A stretch of DNA of 64,000 bases, from the NCBI RefSeq assembly GCF_014192275.1, contig NZ_JACHXR010000004.1:62001-126000 (forward strand). Reading direction: 5' to 3'. The position numbers were made by a program, and so were the translations under genes. This document shows positions 18,079 through 29,168 of this stretch, piece by piece. Source of the DNA: Halomonas stenophila. Lineage in GTDB: Bacteria > Pseudomonadota > Gammaproteobacteria > Pseudomonadales > Halomonadaceae. The stretch's first letter is position 1. Every line of letters begins with the position of its first letter. The notes below the pieces were generated by a model that was not told where the DNA came from, ran no database searches, and saw nothing but the letters and a program-made list of their open reading frames with translations.

Positions 18079-21000
18079 ATGCCGGCATCTGGCAGTCGCT
18101 ACGCGATGAACTCGCCCAGCGCCGCGGCGTGCACTACTGGCGCAGCCTCGAGGAATTGGCCGAGCGCCCGGAATTCGATGCCTTCCTTGCCGATGAGTTT
18201 CCCCGCTGGCACGCCCTGTGGGAGGCACCGGTAGCGCGTCGCCGGGTCCTCAAGCTGATGGCCGCCAGCCTCGCCCTGGCAGGGCTGACGGGGTGCGATA
18301 GCTCCCCCAGCGAGGAGATCGTTCCCTATGTCGACATGCCCGAAGGCCTGACGCCGGGGATTCCACGGCAGTACGCGACCAGTATCCCGATCGACGGCTA
18401 CGCCCATGGCGTGTTGGCGCAGGTCCATGAAGGGCGCCCGGTCAAGGTGGAAGGCAATCCCGACCACCCCTCGACACTCGGCGCCTGCGACAGCGTCTCG
18501 CAGGCCTCGATACTCTCGCTCTACGACCCCGACCGCGCCGGCGCCGTCAAGCAGCGCGGCCATGTCGCCCCCTTCCGCGACTTCCTCTCCGACCTGCGAC
18601 GCCAGCGCATGGCCTGGGACGCCGATCGAGGCGAGCGACTGGCCCTCGTCACCGGGCCGTTGACGTCGCCCAGCGAACTGGCCCAGGTGGAGGCGCTGCT
18701 GGCACGCTGGCCCCGCACACGCTGGTTCCGGCATGTCGCCATCGACCGTAGCGGCGTCCCTGACGGGATGCGGCAGCTGTTCGGCAGGGCGCTGGAACCG
18801 GTCTATCGCCTCGATCGCGCCCGTATCGTGGTCGCGCTCGATGCCGACCTGCTGCAGGCCCAGCCGGGCTTCCTGCGTTACGCCCACGATCTGATGGCGG
18901 GCCGGCGACCGCGTGACGATGCTGCCGCCCTGACCCGCCTGTATGCCGCCGAGGCCACGCCCAGCATCACCGGCTGTCGCGCCGACCATCGCCTGCGCTT
19001 GCGCGCCGATCGTGTCGAGGCACTGACTCGCCAGTTGGCCACGCGCCTGGGGATCGACGGCCTCGCGACCGACCACCCCGCCATCGACGAGGCCTGGTTG
19101 AGCGCCGTCGCCGACGACCTCGCGCGCCACGCTCCCCATGTGGCGGTAGTCGCCGGCGACCAGCAGCCCGCGGCGCTGCATGCCATCGTCCAGGCCATCA
19201 ACCACCGGTTGGGAGCCTACGCCACCACCGTCCAGGCCATCGAACCCGTCGATGCCAGCCATCGCGCCGAGCCGCTGGTGCCCCTGGTCGACGCCATGCA
19301 GGCCGGCGAGATCGACAGCCTGGTGATCATGGGCACCAACCCCGCCTACAGCGCGCCCGGCGAGCTCGCCTTTGCCGAGGCCTGCCAGCGCGTCCCCTGG
19401 CGCTGCCATTTCGGCACGACCTTCGATGAAACCGCTCGCCTGGTGCATTGGCACATCCCCGCGACCCATCCGCTGGAAAGCTGGGGCGACGCCCGGGCCC
19501 ACGACGGCACGGTCGGCCTGTTGCAGCCGGTGATTCGCCCACTGCATGACGGTCGTACCCCCCTGCAGTTCTATCGTGCGCTGCTTGCCGGCGTCGACGA
19601 TGATCCGCGCGCCCTGCTACAGGGGTTCTGGCAGGGAACGACACCCACCGAGCGTTTCGAGCCTCGCTGGCGGCAATGGCTGCACGACGGCCTGATCGCG
19701 GGCAGTGCACCGCAGGCGCAGCGCGTCACGCCACGAGAACGATGGCACGCCGGGCTCGCCGTGGGTGACAGGGTCGACGCCGGGCTTGTCCTGCAACTGC
19801 GTCCCGACCCCGCGCTCCGCGACGGCGAGCATGCCAACAACGGCTGGCTGCAGGAACTGCCGAACCCGCTGACCAAGTTGACCTGGGGCAATGCCCTGCT
19901 GATCGCTCCGGCCCTGGCCGAGGCACGAGCGCTAGCGGAGGGCGATGAGGTGCGCCTGAGCGTCGCGGGGCGCCATCTCGACGTACCGGCCTACGTCCTT
20001 CCCGGCATGCCGGACGACGGCCTGGCCTTGACGCTCGGCCATGGCCGCCGCGCCGCCGGCCGGGTCGCCGAAGGCATCGGCAGCGACGCCTACCGGCTCC
20101 AGCAGGCCGCTTCCCCCTGGGTCATGCCGGCCCGCCTGGAGGCGACGGGGCGCCGACGGGTGCTGGCGACGACCCAGAATCATCACGCCATGGAGGGACG
20201 CGACCTGATTCGTGCCGCGTCTCTCGAGACCTATCGCCACGACCCCACCTTCGCCCAGCGAGAGATCCCCCATGCGTCGCTGTATCCCGAGCCCTGGCCC
20301 GCCGAACGGCAGTCGCCGCATGCCTGGGGCATGGTGATCGACCTCTCGGCGTGTATCGGCTGCAATGCCTGCGTCACCGCCTGCCAGGCGGAAAACAACA
20401 TCCCCATCGTCGGTCCCGAGGAGGTATCTCGCGGGCGCGAGATGCACTGGATCCGCGTCGATCGCTATTTCGAGGGCCCCCTCGACGATCCTCGCCTGGT
20501 CTTCCAGCCAGTGACCTGCATGCACTGCGAGAACGCGCCCTGCGAATACGTGTGCCCGGTGGGCGCGACCCAGCACACCGCCGACGGGCTCAATGCCATG
20601 ATCTACAACCGCTGCGTGGGCACGCGCTACTGCTCGCAGAACTGCCCCTACAAGGTGCGCCGCTTCAACTGGTTCCAGTACACCGGCGAACAGGCCTCCT
20701 ACCCGTTGCCGGCGGCGGCCCACAACCCCGAGGTCACGCTGCGCGCGGAAGGCGTCATGGAGAAGTGCACCTACTGCGTGCAGCGCATTCGCCGCAAGAC
20801 CCTCGATGCCGAACTCGAAAACCGCCCACTCGCCGACGGCGAGCTGCAGACCGCCTGCCAGCAGACCTGTCCCACCCGCGCCATCGTGTTCGGCGACCTC
20901 AACCGACAGGACAGCGCCGTGAGGCGACTCAGCGAGCATCCCCTGAGTTACGGCCTGCTGGAAAACCTCAATGTGCGCCCGCGTACCCGCTATCTCGCCG

Positions 21001-21128
21001 CGGTCACCCATCCCAATCCGGCACTGGCGTCGCCAGGGGAGCCGGAAACCCCCGCCAGGCCCGGCCCCGACCCGAGCGTCGGCCACTACACACCACCGGT
21101 CGCCACGAAGGGAGGGCATCAGGCATGA
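18066..21128 (+). CDS. actB: Alternative Complex III subunit B, molybdopterin-like and Fe-S domain protein
   Basis: 1020-residue periplasm-facing subunit. An N-terminal signal with an RRR-x-L-K stretch and an LTGC lipobox-like end is followed by a molybdopterin-oxidoreductase-like domain to about residue 700. A ferredoxin-like domain then holds four cysteine clusters: CIGCNACVTACQ near 763, CMHCENAPCEYVCP near 817, CVGTRYCSQNCP near 849, and CTYC near 900 paired with CQQTCP near 930. ACIII is known to carry three 4Fe-4S and one 3Fe-4S centre here. ATG 18066 has GGAG eight bases upstream; ATG 18075 is the alternative. It overlaps actA and actC. Confidence 0.93.
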   Translation: MPSMNAGIWQSLRDELAQRRGVHYWRSLEELAERPEFDAFLADEFPRWHALWEAPVARRRVLKLMAASLALAGLTGCDSSPSEEIVPYVDMPEGLTPGIPRQYATSIPIDGYAHGVLAQVHEGRPVKVEGNPDHPSTLGACDSVSQASILSLYDPDRAGAVKQRGHVAPFRDFLSDLRRQRMAWDADRGERLALVTGPLTSPSELAQVEALLARWPRTRWFRHVAIDRSGVPDGMRQLFGRALEPVYRLDRARIVVALDADLLQAQPGFLRYAHDLMAGRRPRDDAAALTRLYAAEATPSITGCRADHRLRLRADRVEALTRQLATRLGIDGLATDHPAIDEAWLSAVADDLARHAPHVAVVAGDQQPAALHAIVQAINHRLGAYATTVQAIEPVDASHRAEPLVPLVDAMQAGEIDSLVIMGTNPAYSAPGELAFAEACQRVPWRCHFGTTFDETARLVHWHIPATHPLESWGDARAHDGTVGLLQPVIRPLHDGRTPLQFYRALLAGVDDDPRALLQGFWQGTTPTERFEPRWRQWLHDGLIAGSAPQAQRVTPRERWHAGLAVGDRVDAGLVLQLRPDPALRDGEHANNGWLQELPNPLTKLTWGNALLIAPALAEARALAEGDEVRLSVAGRHLDVPAYVLPGMPDDGLALTLGHGRRAAGRVAEGIGSDAYRLQQAASPWVMPARLEATGRRRVLATTQNHHAMEGRDLIRAASLETYRHDPTFAQREIPHASLYPEPWPAERQSPHAWGMVIDLSACIGCNACVTACQAENNIPIVGPEEVSRGREMHWIRVDRYFEGPLDDPRLVFQPVTCMHCENAPCEYVCPVGATQHTADGLNAMIYNRCVGTRYCSQNCPYKVRRFNWFQYTGEQASYPLPAAAHNPEVTLRAEGVMEKCTYCVQRIRRKTLDAELENRPLADGELQTACQQTCPTRAIVFGDLNRQDSAVRRLSEHPLSYGLLENLNVRPRTRYLAAVTHPNPALASPGEPETPARPGPDPSVGHYTPPVATKGGHQA

Positions 21129-22483
21129 CCCCCCGACACCGCTCCCTGCTACCGGCCGGGCTGACCCACGCCAACCTCACCCGGCGCATCAGTGACCTGG
21201 TGCTGCATCGGCCCTCGCCGCCGGGATGGTGGATCGCCCTGGTGATCTGCAGCCTGTTGACGCTGATGCTGCTGGTGACGATGAGTGTGCTGTTTTCCCA
21301 CGGCGTGGGCATCTTCGGGCTCAATATCCCGGTCGCCTGGGGCCTGCCGATCGTCAACACCATCTGGTGGATCGGTATCGCCCACGCCGGCACGCTGATC
21401 TCGGCGGTGCTGCTGCTCACGCGCCAGCCGTGGCGTGCCTCGATCAACCGCTTCGCCGAGGCGATGGCGATGTTCGCCATCGTCTGCGCCGGCATGTATC
21501 CGTTGCTGCATCTGGGCCGGCCGGAGCTCTTCTACTACCTCCTGCCGTATCCCGACACCATGGACCTCTGGCCCCAGTGGCGCAGCCCGCTGGTGTGGGA
21601 TTTCTTCGCCATCACCATGTACCTGCTGTTCACCGCGCTGTTCCTGTACATGAGCCTGCTGCCGGACCTGGCCACGCTGCGCGACCGGGCGACGCGCCGC
21701 GTCGGCCAGTATGGTTATGCCATCCTCGCCCTCGGCTGGCGCGGCTCGGCGACCCACTGGGCCCGCTACGAGAAGGCCACGCTGATTCTCGCCGCGCTGG
21801 CCACGCCCATCGTGGTCACGGTGACCGGCATCATCTCGCTGGATCTCTCGGTCTCCATCGTGCCGGGCTACCACTTCACCATCTTCCCGCCCTATTTCGT
21901 CGCCGGCGCCCTGTTCTCGGGATTCTCCACGGTGGCCTTGCTGGCCGTGCTGCTGCGTAGCCTGTTCGGCCTGCGCGACCTGGTGACCGACACGCACCTC
22001 GACTACCTGGGACGCATGATGCTGTTCTTCGGGCTGATCGTCGCCTACGCCTACACGCAAGAGATGTTCACCGCCTGGTACTCCGGCGAGGACTACTACC
22101 GCCATGTGTACGTCGATCGCTGGACGGGGCCCTACGCACCGGCCTGGTGGAGCATGATCGTCTGCAACGTGGTGCTGGTACAGCTACTGTGGTTCAGGAG
22201 GGTACGGCGCCACGGCCCGGCCATGCTGTGCCTGGCGCTGACCAGCAATCTCGGCATGTGGCTGGAACGCTTCCAGATCGTGTTCACCTCGACGCACGCC
22301 GACTACCAGCCGGCCAACTGGGACGTCAATTGGCCCACGGTCTGGGACTGGGCGGCCTATCTCGGTTCGCTGGGCCTGTTCGGGCTCCTGCTGCTGCTCT
22401 TCGTGCGCCTCATGCCGCTGATATCGATGCATGACATGCGTGCGTTGATCGCGCGCCAGCGCGAGGAGCGCGACGATGGCTGA
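21125..22483 (+). CDS. actC: Alternative Complex III subunit C, NrfD/PsrC-like quinol-binding membrane protein
   Basis: 452-residue polytopic protein (about ten helices) of the NrfD/PsrC family. Markers include WWIGIAHAGTLISAVLLL, the GRPELFYYLLPYPDTM loop and TSTHADYQPANWDVNWPT near the end. In ACIII this subunit with its paralogue ActF holds the quinol site and proton paths. It is linked to actB by ATGA and to actD by an 8-bp overlap. Confidence 0.93.
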   Translation: MTPRHRSLLPAGLTHANLTRRISDLVLHRPSPPGWWIALVICSLLTLMLLVTMSVLFSHGVGIFGLNIPVAWGLPIVNTIWWIGIAHAGTLISAVLLLTRQPWRASINRFAEAMAMFAIVCAGMYPLLHLGRPELFYYLLPYPDTMDLWPQWRSPLVWDFFAITMYLLFTALFLYMSLLPDLATLRDRATRRVGQYGYAILALGWRGSATHWARYEKATLILAALATPIVVTVTGIISLDLSVSIVPGYHFTIFPPYFVAGALFSGFSTVALLAVLLRSLFGLRDLVTDTHLDYLGRMMLFFGLIVAYAYTQEMFTAWYSGEDYYRHVYVDRWTGPYAPAWWSMIVCNVVLVQLLWFRRVRRHGPAMLCLALTSNLGMWLERFQIVFTSTHADYQPANWDVNWPTVWDWAAYLGSLGLFGLLLLLFVRLMPLISMHDMRALIARQREERDDG

Positions 22484-23027
22484 GCAACGCCGCGCGGCGA
22501 CGATAGCGCTGCTGGCCCGTTTCGAGAGCGCCGAGACGCTGCTGGCGGCGCTGACCGCGCTGCGACGCGACGGGCATCGCCGGATCGAGGCCTTCAGCCC
22601 CTACCCGGTGGAAGGGGTTGCCGAAGCCCTGGGATTTCGTTCGCGCGGGGTGGCGCTCGCCGCCCTGCTGCTGACGCTGGGCGTGGTGACGGCGGGCTAC
22701 TTCATGCAGTGGTACAGCGCCGTCATCGCTTACCCCTACGTGGTGGGAGGCAAGCCGCTGCATGGCTGGCCGGCCTTCGTGCCGGTGGTGGTCGCCCTGG
22801 GATTGCTCGCCGCGGTCCTCGGCGCCGTCATTGCCATGGTCGTCGGCAACCGCCTGCCGCAGCCCTATCATCCGGCCTTCGAGGCCGAGAGCTTCCTGCG
22901 CGCCAGCGATGACGCCTTCTTCCTGCTGCTCCCCCCGGACGACGACAGCGACGAAGCCCGTCGGCGACTCTCCGAGCGCCTGTACACCCTGCAGGCCTGC
23001 GAGATCGAGGAGGTGCCGCGATGCTAG
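22476..23027 (+). CDS. actD: Alternative Complex III subunit D (DUF3341)
   Basis: 183-residue protein. A soluble N-terminal half opens with a signal-free LLARFESAETLLAALTALRR, which resembles a small ferredoxin-like fold. Two membrane helices follow, with the conserved GYFMQWYSAVIAYPYVVGGK between and inside them. These are the features of DUF3341 ActD. It likely helps assemble or stabilise the complex. It overlaps actC and actE. Confidence 0.9.
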   Translation: MAEQRRAATIALLARFESAETLLAALTALRRDGHRRIEAFSPYPVEGVAEALGFRSRGVALAALLLTLGVVTAGYFMQWYSAVIAYPYVVGGKPLHGWPAFVPVVVALGLLAAVLGAVIAMVVGNRLPQPYHPAFEAESFLRASDDAFFLLLPPDDDSDEARRRLSERLYTLQACEIEEVPRC

Positions 23028-23587
23028 TCGCCGCCCCCAAGCCCCTGCTGGCCACGCTGCTTGCCTTGGGTCTCGCCGCCTGCGATCAGCCGCGCATGGA
23101 GGACCAGGCCAAGTACGAGACCTACGAGGCGGCTCCCGGCTGGCCCAACGACCAGGCCGCCCGCGAGCCGGTGGCCGGCACCGTGGCCCGCGACGCGTCC
23201 CTCGCGCCGGTGCCGGAGACCTTGCCCATGCCACTGACCGCCGAATTGCTCGAGCGCGGCCAGGCGCGCTATGACATCTTCTGCTCGCCCTGCCATGCCC
23301 GCACCGGTACCGGCGACGGCATGGTCGTGCAACGCGGCTTACCCGCGCCGCCGAGCCTGCATGACGAACGCCTGCGCCAGGCGCCGTTGCGCCATTTCTA
23401 TGCCGTCATCAGCGACGGCTTCGGCGTGATGTATGCGTATCGGGATCGGGTCCCGCCCGAGGACCGCTGGGCCATTGCGGCCTACATCCGGGCATTGCAA
23501 CTGGCGCGCCACGCCCGCCTCGACGACGTGCCCGACGACGAGCGCCCGCAACTGACGGGCGACCGCCGGGCGGAGCAGACACCATGA
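23021..23587 (+). CDS. actE: Alternative Complex III subunit E, monoheme cytochrome c lipoprotein
   Basis: 188 residues with a lipoprotein signal ending LGLAAC (Cys21) and one heme site CSPCH at 88-92. A distal methionine lies in the later DGFGVMYAYRDRV segment. It is predicted to be a periplasmic lipid-anchored electron carrier that passes electrons from ActA/ActB to the adjacent caa3 oxidase. The gene overlaps actD by 7 bp and actF by ATGA. Confidence 0.92.
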   Translation: MLVAAPKPLLATLLALGLAACDQPRMEDQAKYETYEAAPGWPNDQAAREPVAGTVARDASLAPVPETLPMPLTAELLERGQARYDIFCSPCHARTGTGDGMVVQRGLPAPPSLHDERLRQAPLRHFYAVISDGFGVMYAYRDRVPPEDRWAIAAYIRALQLARHARLDDVPDDERPQLTGDRRAEQTP

Positions 23588-24633
23588 GGCGCCCTGTCGT
23601 CTTCATCGTCGCCGCGGCGCTCGCCGTGTGCCTGCTGGGGATCGTCCTCGATGCGCGCGTCCTCGTTCAGGCGTGGCTCGCGGCCTGCCTGACCTGGGGG
23701 ATGCTGCCCCTCGGCGCCCAGGCCGTGTTGCTGATCCATGGCCTCACCGGCGGCGCCTGGGGGGACGCCAGTCGCCACCTCTGGCAGGCCCTGGCATCGA
23801 CCACCCCCCTGTTCCTGCTGGTCATGCTCGTGCCTCTGGTCGGCATGGGCGCGTTGATGCCGTGGATGGCGCCGCTGGAGACGCTGCCCGAGGTCGTGCA
23901 GCACAAGCGGCTGTATCTCAATGCGCCCTTCTTCGTTGCCCGCAACCTGATCTACGCGCTGATCTGGGGCGGCCTGGCCTGGTGGCTCTGCCGCCCTCCC
24001 CAGCGGCAGGGCAAGATCGCCGCGCCGGGGGCGATCCTGTGGGTGCTGGCCGTCACCTTCTTCGGCTTCGACTGGTTCATGTCCCTGGAGCCGACCTTCT
24101 ATTCGGACGTCTTCGGCCTCGAGCTGATGACGATTGCCGTTTCCTCGGCCATGGCCCTCGGCCTGCTGCTGGAGGCGCCGGCGCTACGCCCGGCCATTCG
24201 CGGCGATATCGCCAACCTGTGGCTGGCCATGCTGCTCGGCTGGGCCTTCATGGCCTTCTCGCAATTGATCATCATCTGGTCCGGCAACCTGCCCCATGAA
24301 ATCGGCTGGTACCTGAAGCGCAGCACCACGGGGTGGCAGGCGCTTGGGCGGCTGGCGTTCGCGCTGTTCCTGTTCGTGCCCTTCGTCATGCTGCTGTCGT
24401 CGGCGCTCAAGCGACACGCGCGCTGGCTCCGGATCGCTGCGGCAGTCTGTCTGGTCGGGCATGTGCTGCACATGCAGTGGCTGATCTGGCCGGCCTTCTC
24501 GGCCAGGCTCGACCACCAGGCCTGGCTGGGCCCGGCGGCACTGATCGCGGTGGGCGGCCTGGGCTATCTGGGCGTGTCGCGCGTCATGGCCCGGCCCCTG
24601 GCCCCACGGGAGGTTCGTCATGAGCGACACTGA
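23584..24633 (+). CDS. actF: Alternative Complex III subunit F, membrane subunit
   Basis: 349-residue polytopic protein matching the ActF family, a shorter NrfD-like paralogue of ActC. Supporting segments are [20 protein letters not shown] and the central [20 protein letters not shown]. About ten helices are visible. It completes the actABCDEF set in canonical order. It overlaps the next small gene by 14 bp. Confidence 0.9.
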   Translation: MRRPVVFIVAAALAVCLLGIVLDARVLVQAWLAACLTWGMLPLGAQAVLLIHGLTGGAWGDASRHLWQALASTTPLFLLVMLVPLVGMGALMPWMAPLETLPEVVQHKRLYLNAPFFVARNLIYALIWGGLAWWLCRPPQRQGKIAAPGAILWVLAVTFFGFDWFMSLEPTFYSDVFGLELMTIAVSSAMALGLLLEAPALRPAIRGDIANLWLAMLLGWAFMAFSQLIIIWSGNLPHEIGWYLKRSTTGWQALGRLAFALFLFVPFVMLLSSALKRHARWLRIAAAVCLVGHVLHMQWLIWPAFSARLDHQAWLGPAALIAVGGLGYLGVSRVMARPLAPREVRHERH

Positions 24634-25081
24634 GCCACATCACGAGACGCGCGACGTCCCGGCGTGCCTACCGCTGCGCGTGATCGTGCTCATGGTGCTC
24701 TTCGTCCCGCTGGGCCTGGGCATCATCGGAGGGCTGATGAGCACCGTCTGGGCGCCGCCTCCGTCACCGGCCACTCCTTTTACGGCAGACCGCCCGGTGG
24801 AGACACCCGCGCCTCGCCTGCAGGCGATTCCGCAGCGCGACCTGGCCGCGTTCGAAGCCCGCATGACGCGCGAGCTGACCCACTATGGCTGGGTCGACCG
24901 CGAGGCGGGCATCGTGCGCCTGCCCATCGAGCGCGCCATGGCGTTGCTCGTCGAGCGCGGCCTGCCGGACACCCGCGGGCCGGTCAGCGATCGGCGCGAG
25001 CCACCCCATCCCTCCCCGGATGCCGCCACCGAATGGCTGGCACCACCCTCCGACGCCCCTGGCGAGGGGGACACCCCATGA
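24620..25081 (+). CDS. Small membrane-anchored protein of the ACIII-caa3 operon
   Basis: 153 residues with one N-terminal membrane helix ([20 protein letters not shown]), then a soluble stretch with [20 protein letters not shown] near residue 90. No heme or metal motif is present. I do not recognise a named family, but similar single-helix proteins with the YGWVD...IP(I/V)xRAM string occur next to SCO and oxidase genes. It overlaps actF and sco at its ends, so it is translated with them and may help oxidase assembly. That role is inference. Confidence 0.8.
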   Translation: MSDTEPHHETRDVPACLPLRVIVLMVLFVPLGLGIIGGLMSTVWAPPPSPATPFTADRPVETPAPRLQAIPQRDLAAFEARMTRELTHYGWVDREAGIVRLPIERAMALLVERGLPDTRGPVSDRREPPHPSPDAATEWLAPPSDAPGEGDTP

Positions 25082-25905
25082 GCCGACGGCTCCCACTCCC
25101 CGGAGCGGCCAGGGCTGGCGCCCTGCTCGGCGGCCTCTGCCTGCTGCTGTGGGGGCTGAGCCCCTCGCTTGCCCCGGCCACTCCGACGCCCGAGACGCAG
25201 CAGGCGATGATCGGCAAGGTCGATTACCAGCAACACGTCGGCGCGCCATTACCCGGCGCCCTGCGCTTTCGCGATGCACAGGGCGACATCGTCACGCTCG
25301 ACACGCTGACGCGTGACAAGCCGCTGGTGTTGGCCATGGCCTGGTACCACTGCCCGCAACTGTGCCCGATGCTGCTCGACCGCCTCGCGACGGCGACCGA
25401 GGGCCTGCCGTTCGACCGCGACGCCTACCGTGTCGCCGTGGTCAGCATCGCTCCCGACGAGGGCCCCCGGGACGCCCGGCGCATCGAACGGGAACTGCAC
25501 CGGCGTCACGGCGAGGCCGTCGACGGCTGGCAGCTGCTGAGTGGCCGGCAACCGGCGATCGAGGCCCTCGCCGAGTCGATCGGCTTTCGCTACGCCTACG
25601 ATGACACCACCGGCCAGTACGCTCACCCCGCGGGGCTCGTGGTCGTGGCACCGGGCGGCACCATCAGCCAGTACCTGTTCGGGGTTCGCCCTGACACGCC
25701 GGACTTGCGCCTCGCCCTGACCGAGGCCGGCCAGGGCGAGATCGGCACCCCCGTGGATCGAGTACTGCTGCGCTGCTACCGCTATGACCCCGAGACGGGT
25801 CGCTACAGCCTGGCGGTGATGAACCTGTTGCGGGTGGCGGGGGGCGGGTCCGCCCTGGCCCTGCTGGGAGCGGTGATCTGGATGCGGCGAAGGGAGCGGT
25901 CATGA
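25078..25905 (+). CDS. SCO1/SenC family copper chaperone
   Basis: 275-residue periplasmic thioredoxin-fold protein with a signal peptide and a C-terminal membrane helix. The copper site is CPQLC near residue 97, with the distal histidine in [10 protein letters not shown] near 182. SCO proteins deliver copper to the CuA centre of cytochrome oxidase subunit II, which is encoded by the next gene. It starts by ATGA overlap with the small upstream gene and ends by ATGA overlap with coxB. Confidence 0.93.
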   Translation: MSRRLPLPGAARAGALLGGLCLLLWGLSPSLAPATPTPETQQAMIGKVDYQQHVGAPLPGALRFRDAQGDIVTLDTLTRDKPLVLAMAWYHCPQLCPMLLDRLATATEGLPFDRDAYRVAVVSIAPDEGPRDARRIERELHRRHGEAVDGWQLLSGRQPAIEALAESIGFRYAYDDTTGQYAHPAGLVVVAPGGTISQYLFGVRPDTPDLRLALTEAGQGEIGTPVDRVLLRCYRYDPETGRYSLAVMNLLRVAGGGSALALLGAVIWMRRRERS

Positions 25906-26921
25906 GTTCCGAAAGCGCCTATCTACCCGAGGTGTCCAAGGGCCTCACGCTGATGCCCGAGCAGGCCTCGGCGTTCGCCGGCGAGATCGACGCACTGTTC
26001 ATCGCGCTGGTGGTGGTCTGCGGCCTGCTGACCCTGGCGGTGTTCGCGCTGATCGCGATTTTCGGCTATCGCTATCGCGCCGGTAGCCGGGTCGACCGCC
26101 GGGCCCGATTCGGCAAGGCGGCCGATCAACGTCTCGAACTCGGCGTACTGGCGGTCATGCTGGTGATCTTCATGGGCCTGTTCGGCTGGGCGGGCAGCCT
26201 GTACCTGGAGATGTTCCGCGGCCCTCCAGCGGCGATGACCCTCAACGTGGTCGGCAAGCAATGGATGTGGAAGGTGCAGCACCCGGACGGCACCCGGGAG
26301 ATCAACACGATTCACGTGCCGGCCGGCGAGACCATTCACCTGCGGGTGACCTCGCAGGACGTCATCCACAGCTTCTACCTGCCGGCCTTGCGCCTCAAGC
26401 GCGACGTGCTGCCCGGCACCTACCGCGAGGCGTGGTTCACCGCCGACAAGCCGGGCGAGTATCGCCTCTTCTGCGCCGAATATTGCGGCAGCTACCACGC
26501 GCAGATGCGCGGCAAGCTGGTGGTCATGGAGCCGGCGGACTATCAGCGCTGGCTGACCCGGCAAGGCGACAGCGAGTCACCGGCGGTGAGCGGGGCCGAC
26601 CTGTTCCAGAGCTACGGCTGCAGTGGCTGCCATCTGGGCAAGCAGGGCGTGCGGGCCCCCAGCCTGGCCGGCGTCTTCGGCCGTGCGGTGCCATTGGCCG
26701 GCGGTGGCACCTTGATCGCTGACGAGGCCTACCTGCGCGACTCGATCATGCAGCCGCAGAAGCATGTGGTGGCCGGCTTCGACCCGATCATGCCGAGCTA
26801 CGCCGGCCAGATCAGCGAAGAGGAGGTCCTGCAGCTCATCGCCTACATCAAGTCGCTCGACGCGCAGGAGCGGGCAACCAGCCCTGCCCAGGACCCGACC
26901 CAGGGAGGGGCACTGCCATGA
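25902..26921 (+). CDS. coxB: Cytochrome c oxidase subunit II fused to cytochrome c (caa3 type)
   Basis: 339 residues: two N-terminal membrane helices, then a CuA cupredoxin domain with ligands in [17 protein letters not shown] and [15 protein letters not shown]-terminal cytochrome c domain has CSGCH near residue 242. The fusion is diagnostic of caa3 oxidases. Electrons from ActE or ActA can pass to this heme directly. It is joined to coxA by ATGA. Confidence 0.95.
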   Translation: MSSESAYLPEVSKGLTLMPEQASAFAGEIDALFIALVVVCGLLTLAVFALIAIFGYRYRAGSRVDRRARFGKAADQRLELGVLAVMLVIFMGLFGWAGSLYLEMFRGPPAAMTLNVVGKQWMWKVQHPDGTREINTIHVPAGETIHLRVTSQDVIHSFYLPALRLKRDVLPGTYREAWFTADKPGEYRLFCAEYCGSYHAQMRGKLVVMEPADYQRWLTRQGDSESPAVSGADLFQSYGCSGCHLGKQGVRAPSLAGVFGRAVPLAGGGTLIADEAYLRDSIMQPQKHVVAGFDPIMPSYAGQISEEEVLQLIAYIKSLDAQERATSPAQDPTQGGALP

Positions 26922-28531
26922 GCGTCTCCACGGACCCTCGCTGGCCCAGCGAGCACTACCTCAAGGAGGACTGGGGCCTGCGTGGCTGGCTGCTGACCAC
27001 CGATCACAAGCGCATCGCCTGGCTCTACCTGGTATCGATCACCGCCTTCTTCTTCCTCGGTGGGCTCGCCGCCCTGCTGATCCGGCTCGAGTTGATCACC
27101 CCACCCGGTGACCTGGTGAGTGCCGACACCTATAACCGGCTGTTCTCGCTGCATGGCATCGTGATGGTGTGGTTCTTCCTGATTCCATCGATACCCGCCA
27201 CCCTCGGCAACTTCCTGCTGCCGATGATGCTCGGGGCCCGCGACCTGGCCTTCCCCCGGCTCAACCTGCTGTCCTGGTACGTCTATACTCTCGGCGGCCT
27301 CTTCACGCTGGCCGCGGTCATCGGCGGCGGCGTCGATACCGGCTGGACCTTCTATACCCCCTACTCGACGCTGTTCAGCAACAGCGCGGTGATCGCCGCG
27401 GTGATGGGCGTGTTCATCGTCGGCTTCTCGTCGATCCTCACCGGCCTGAACTTCATCGTGACCACCCACAAGATGCGGGCGCCGGGGCTGACCTGGTTCC
27501 GCCTGCCGCTGTTCGTCTGGGCCAACTACGCCACCAGCCTGATCATGGTGCTGGCGACCCCGGTGCTGTCCTGCGTGCTGATGCTGATCAGCGTGGAGCG
27601 CCTGTTCGGCATCGGCATCTTCGACCCGGCGCTGGGAGGCGACCCCCTGCTCTTCCAGCACCTGTTCTGGTTCTACTCGCACCCGGCCGTCTACATCATG
27701 ATCCTGCCGGGCATGGGCGTGGTCTCCGAGATCATCGCCTGCTTCTCGCGCAAGCCGGTCTTCGGCTACCAAGGCATGGTCATCTCGATCATGTCGATCG
27801 CCGTGTTCGGCTTCGTGGTCTGGGGGCACCACATGTTCGTCGCCGGCCAGAGCCTCTATGCCGGCCTGATGTTCTCGTTCTTCACCTTCCTGGTCGCCCT
27901 GCCCTCGGCCATCAAGGCCTTCAACTGGACGGCCACGCTCTACAAGGCACGCATCATCTTTTCCGCCCCGATGATCTATGCGCTGTCCTTCGTCGGCCTG
28001 TTCACCATCGGCGGGCTGACCGGCATCATCCTGGCCTCCATCGCCATCGACGTTCACGTCCATGACACCTACTTCGTCACCGCCCACTTCCACTACATCA
28101 TGGTCGGCGGCATGGTCACCAGCTATCTCGGCGGCCTGCACTTCTGGTGGCCGAAGCTCACCGGGCGCATGTATTCCGAGCTGTGGTCGAAGGTCGCCGC
28201 CCTGGCGCTGTTCATCGGCTTCAACCTGACCTTCTTCCCGCAGTTCCTGCTCGGCTACCAGGGCATGCCGCGGCGCTACCACGAGTATCCGGCCGACTTC
28301 GAACTGCTCAACGTGATGTCGACGCTGGGGGCGGGGGTGCTGGCCATCGGCTATCTGTTGCCCTTGCTGTACCTGAGCTGGTCGCTGCGCTTCGGCGCCG
28401 TGGCGGGCGGCAACCCCTGGAGGGCAACGGGCCTCGAGTGGACGGTCGATTCGCCGCCCCTCAAGCACAACTTTCCTCGGACACCACGCGTCACGGAGCC
28501 GGCCTATGCCTACGACCCCACCGCCGACTGA
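26918..28531 (+). CDS. coxA: Cytochrome c oxidase subunit I, A2-type
   Basis: 537 residues with twelve predicted helices. Heme a and a3/CuB ligands occur in [30 protein letters not shown] (CuB His with cross-linked Tyr), [10 protein letters not shown], and [16 protein letters not shown]. In helix VI the usual HPEVY glutamate is replaced: the sequence is YSHPAVY. The Tyr-Ser variant marks subfamily A2, as in Thermus and Rhodothermus caa3. The gene overlaps coxB by ATGA, and coxC begins 26 bp before its end. Confidence 0.96.
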   Translation: MSVSTDPRWPSEHYLKEDWGLRGWLLTTDHKRIAWLYLVSITAFFFLGGLAALLIRLELITPPGDLVSADTYNRLFSLHGIVMVWFFLIPSIPATLGNFLLPMMLGARDLAFPRLNLLSWYVYTLGGLFTLAAVIGGGVDTGWTFYTPYSTLFSNSAVIAAVMGVFIVGFSSILTGLNFIVTTHKMRAPGLTWFRLPLFVWANYATSLIMVLATPVLSCVLMLISVERLFGIGIFDPALGGDPLLFQHLFWFYSHPAVYIMILPGMGVVSEIIACFSRKPVFGYQGMVISIMSIAVFGFVVWGHHMFVAGQSLYAGLMFSFFTFLVALPSAIKAFNWTATLYKARIIFSAPMIYALSFVGLFTIGGLTGIILASIAIDVHVHDTYFVTAHFHYIMVGGMVTSYLGGLHFWWPKLTGRMYSELWSKVAALALFIGFNLTFFPQFLLGYQGMPRRYHEYPADFELLNVMSTLGAGVLAIGYLLPLLYLSWSLRFGAVAGGNPWRATGLEWTVDSPPLKHNFPRTPRVTEPAYAYDPTAD

Positions 28532-29168
28532 ATCGGGCCGGGTCGCCGACCAGTTCGATGACATCGACCAGCAGCGCGAGGCCAACCTGTTCGGCATGTG
28601 GCTGTTCCTGGCCACCGAGCTGCTGCTCTTCGGCGGCGTCTTCGCCGGCTTCGTGGTCTTCCGGGTGATTCACGGGGAGGCCTTCGCCGAGGCCGCCGGC
28701 CACCTCGACCTGGCACTCGGCACGCTCAACACCGCCCTGCTGCTGACCAGCGGCCTGACCATGGCGCTGGCCGAGCAGCTGGTCAATGCCGCGCGGCGGC
28801 GCGCCGCCCTCGCCATGCTGCTCGCCACCCTGGCGCTGGGTGCAGCGTTCCTCGCGATCAAGGCCTACGAGTGGCACCACGAATACATGGAGCGACTGAT
28901 GCCCGTGCTCGGGCTGCCGTTCGAGTATCCCGGAAAGCATCCCCAGCAGGCCGAACTGTTCTTCAACTTCTACTTCGCCCTGACCGGCCTGCATGCCTTC
29001 CACATGCTGGTCGGACTCTGCATTCTCGGCGTCCTCGCGATACTGACCTGGCGTTGGCGCGACCCGCCTCGCATCGCGCGACAGGTCCAGATCAGCGGAC
29101 TCTACTGGGCCTTCGTCGACGTCCTGTGGGTGGTCGTCTTCACACTCCTGTACCTGTTGCGCCTATGA
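28506..29168 (+). CDS. coxC: Cytochrome c oxidase subunit III
   Basis: 220-residue membrane protein with the subunit III markers [20 protein letters not shown] and the C-terminal [29 protein letters not shown] helices. About five helices are predicted, which is shorter than the seven-helix form but normal for caa3 operons. It overlaps both coxA (26 bp) and coxD (ATGA). Confidence 0.94.
   Translation: MPTTPPPTESGRVADQFDDIDQQREANLFGMWLFLATELLLFGGVFAGFVVFRVIHGEAFAEAAGHLDLALGTLNTALLLTSGLTMALAEQLVNAARRRAALAMLLATLALGAAFLAIKAYEWHHEYMERLMPVLGLPFEYPGKHPQQAELFFNFYFALTGLHAFHMLVGLCILGVLAILTWRWRDPPRIARQVQISGLYWAFVDVLWVVVFTLLYLLRL

Noticed and set aside
26843-28615. 590-residue minus-strand open frame opposite coxA
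   Set aside because: Low-complexity shadow of coxA with no start signal or domain.
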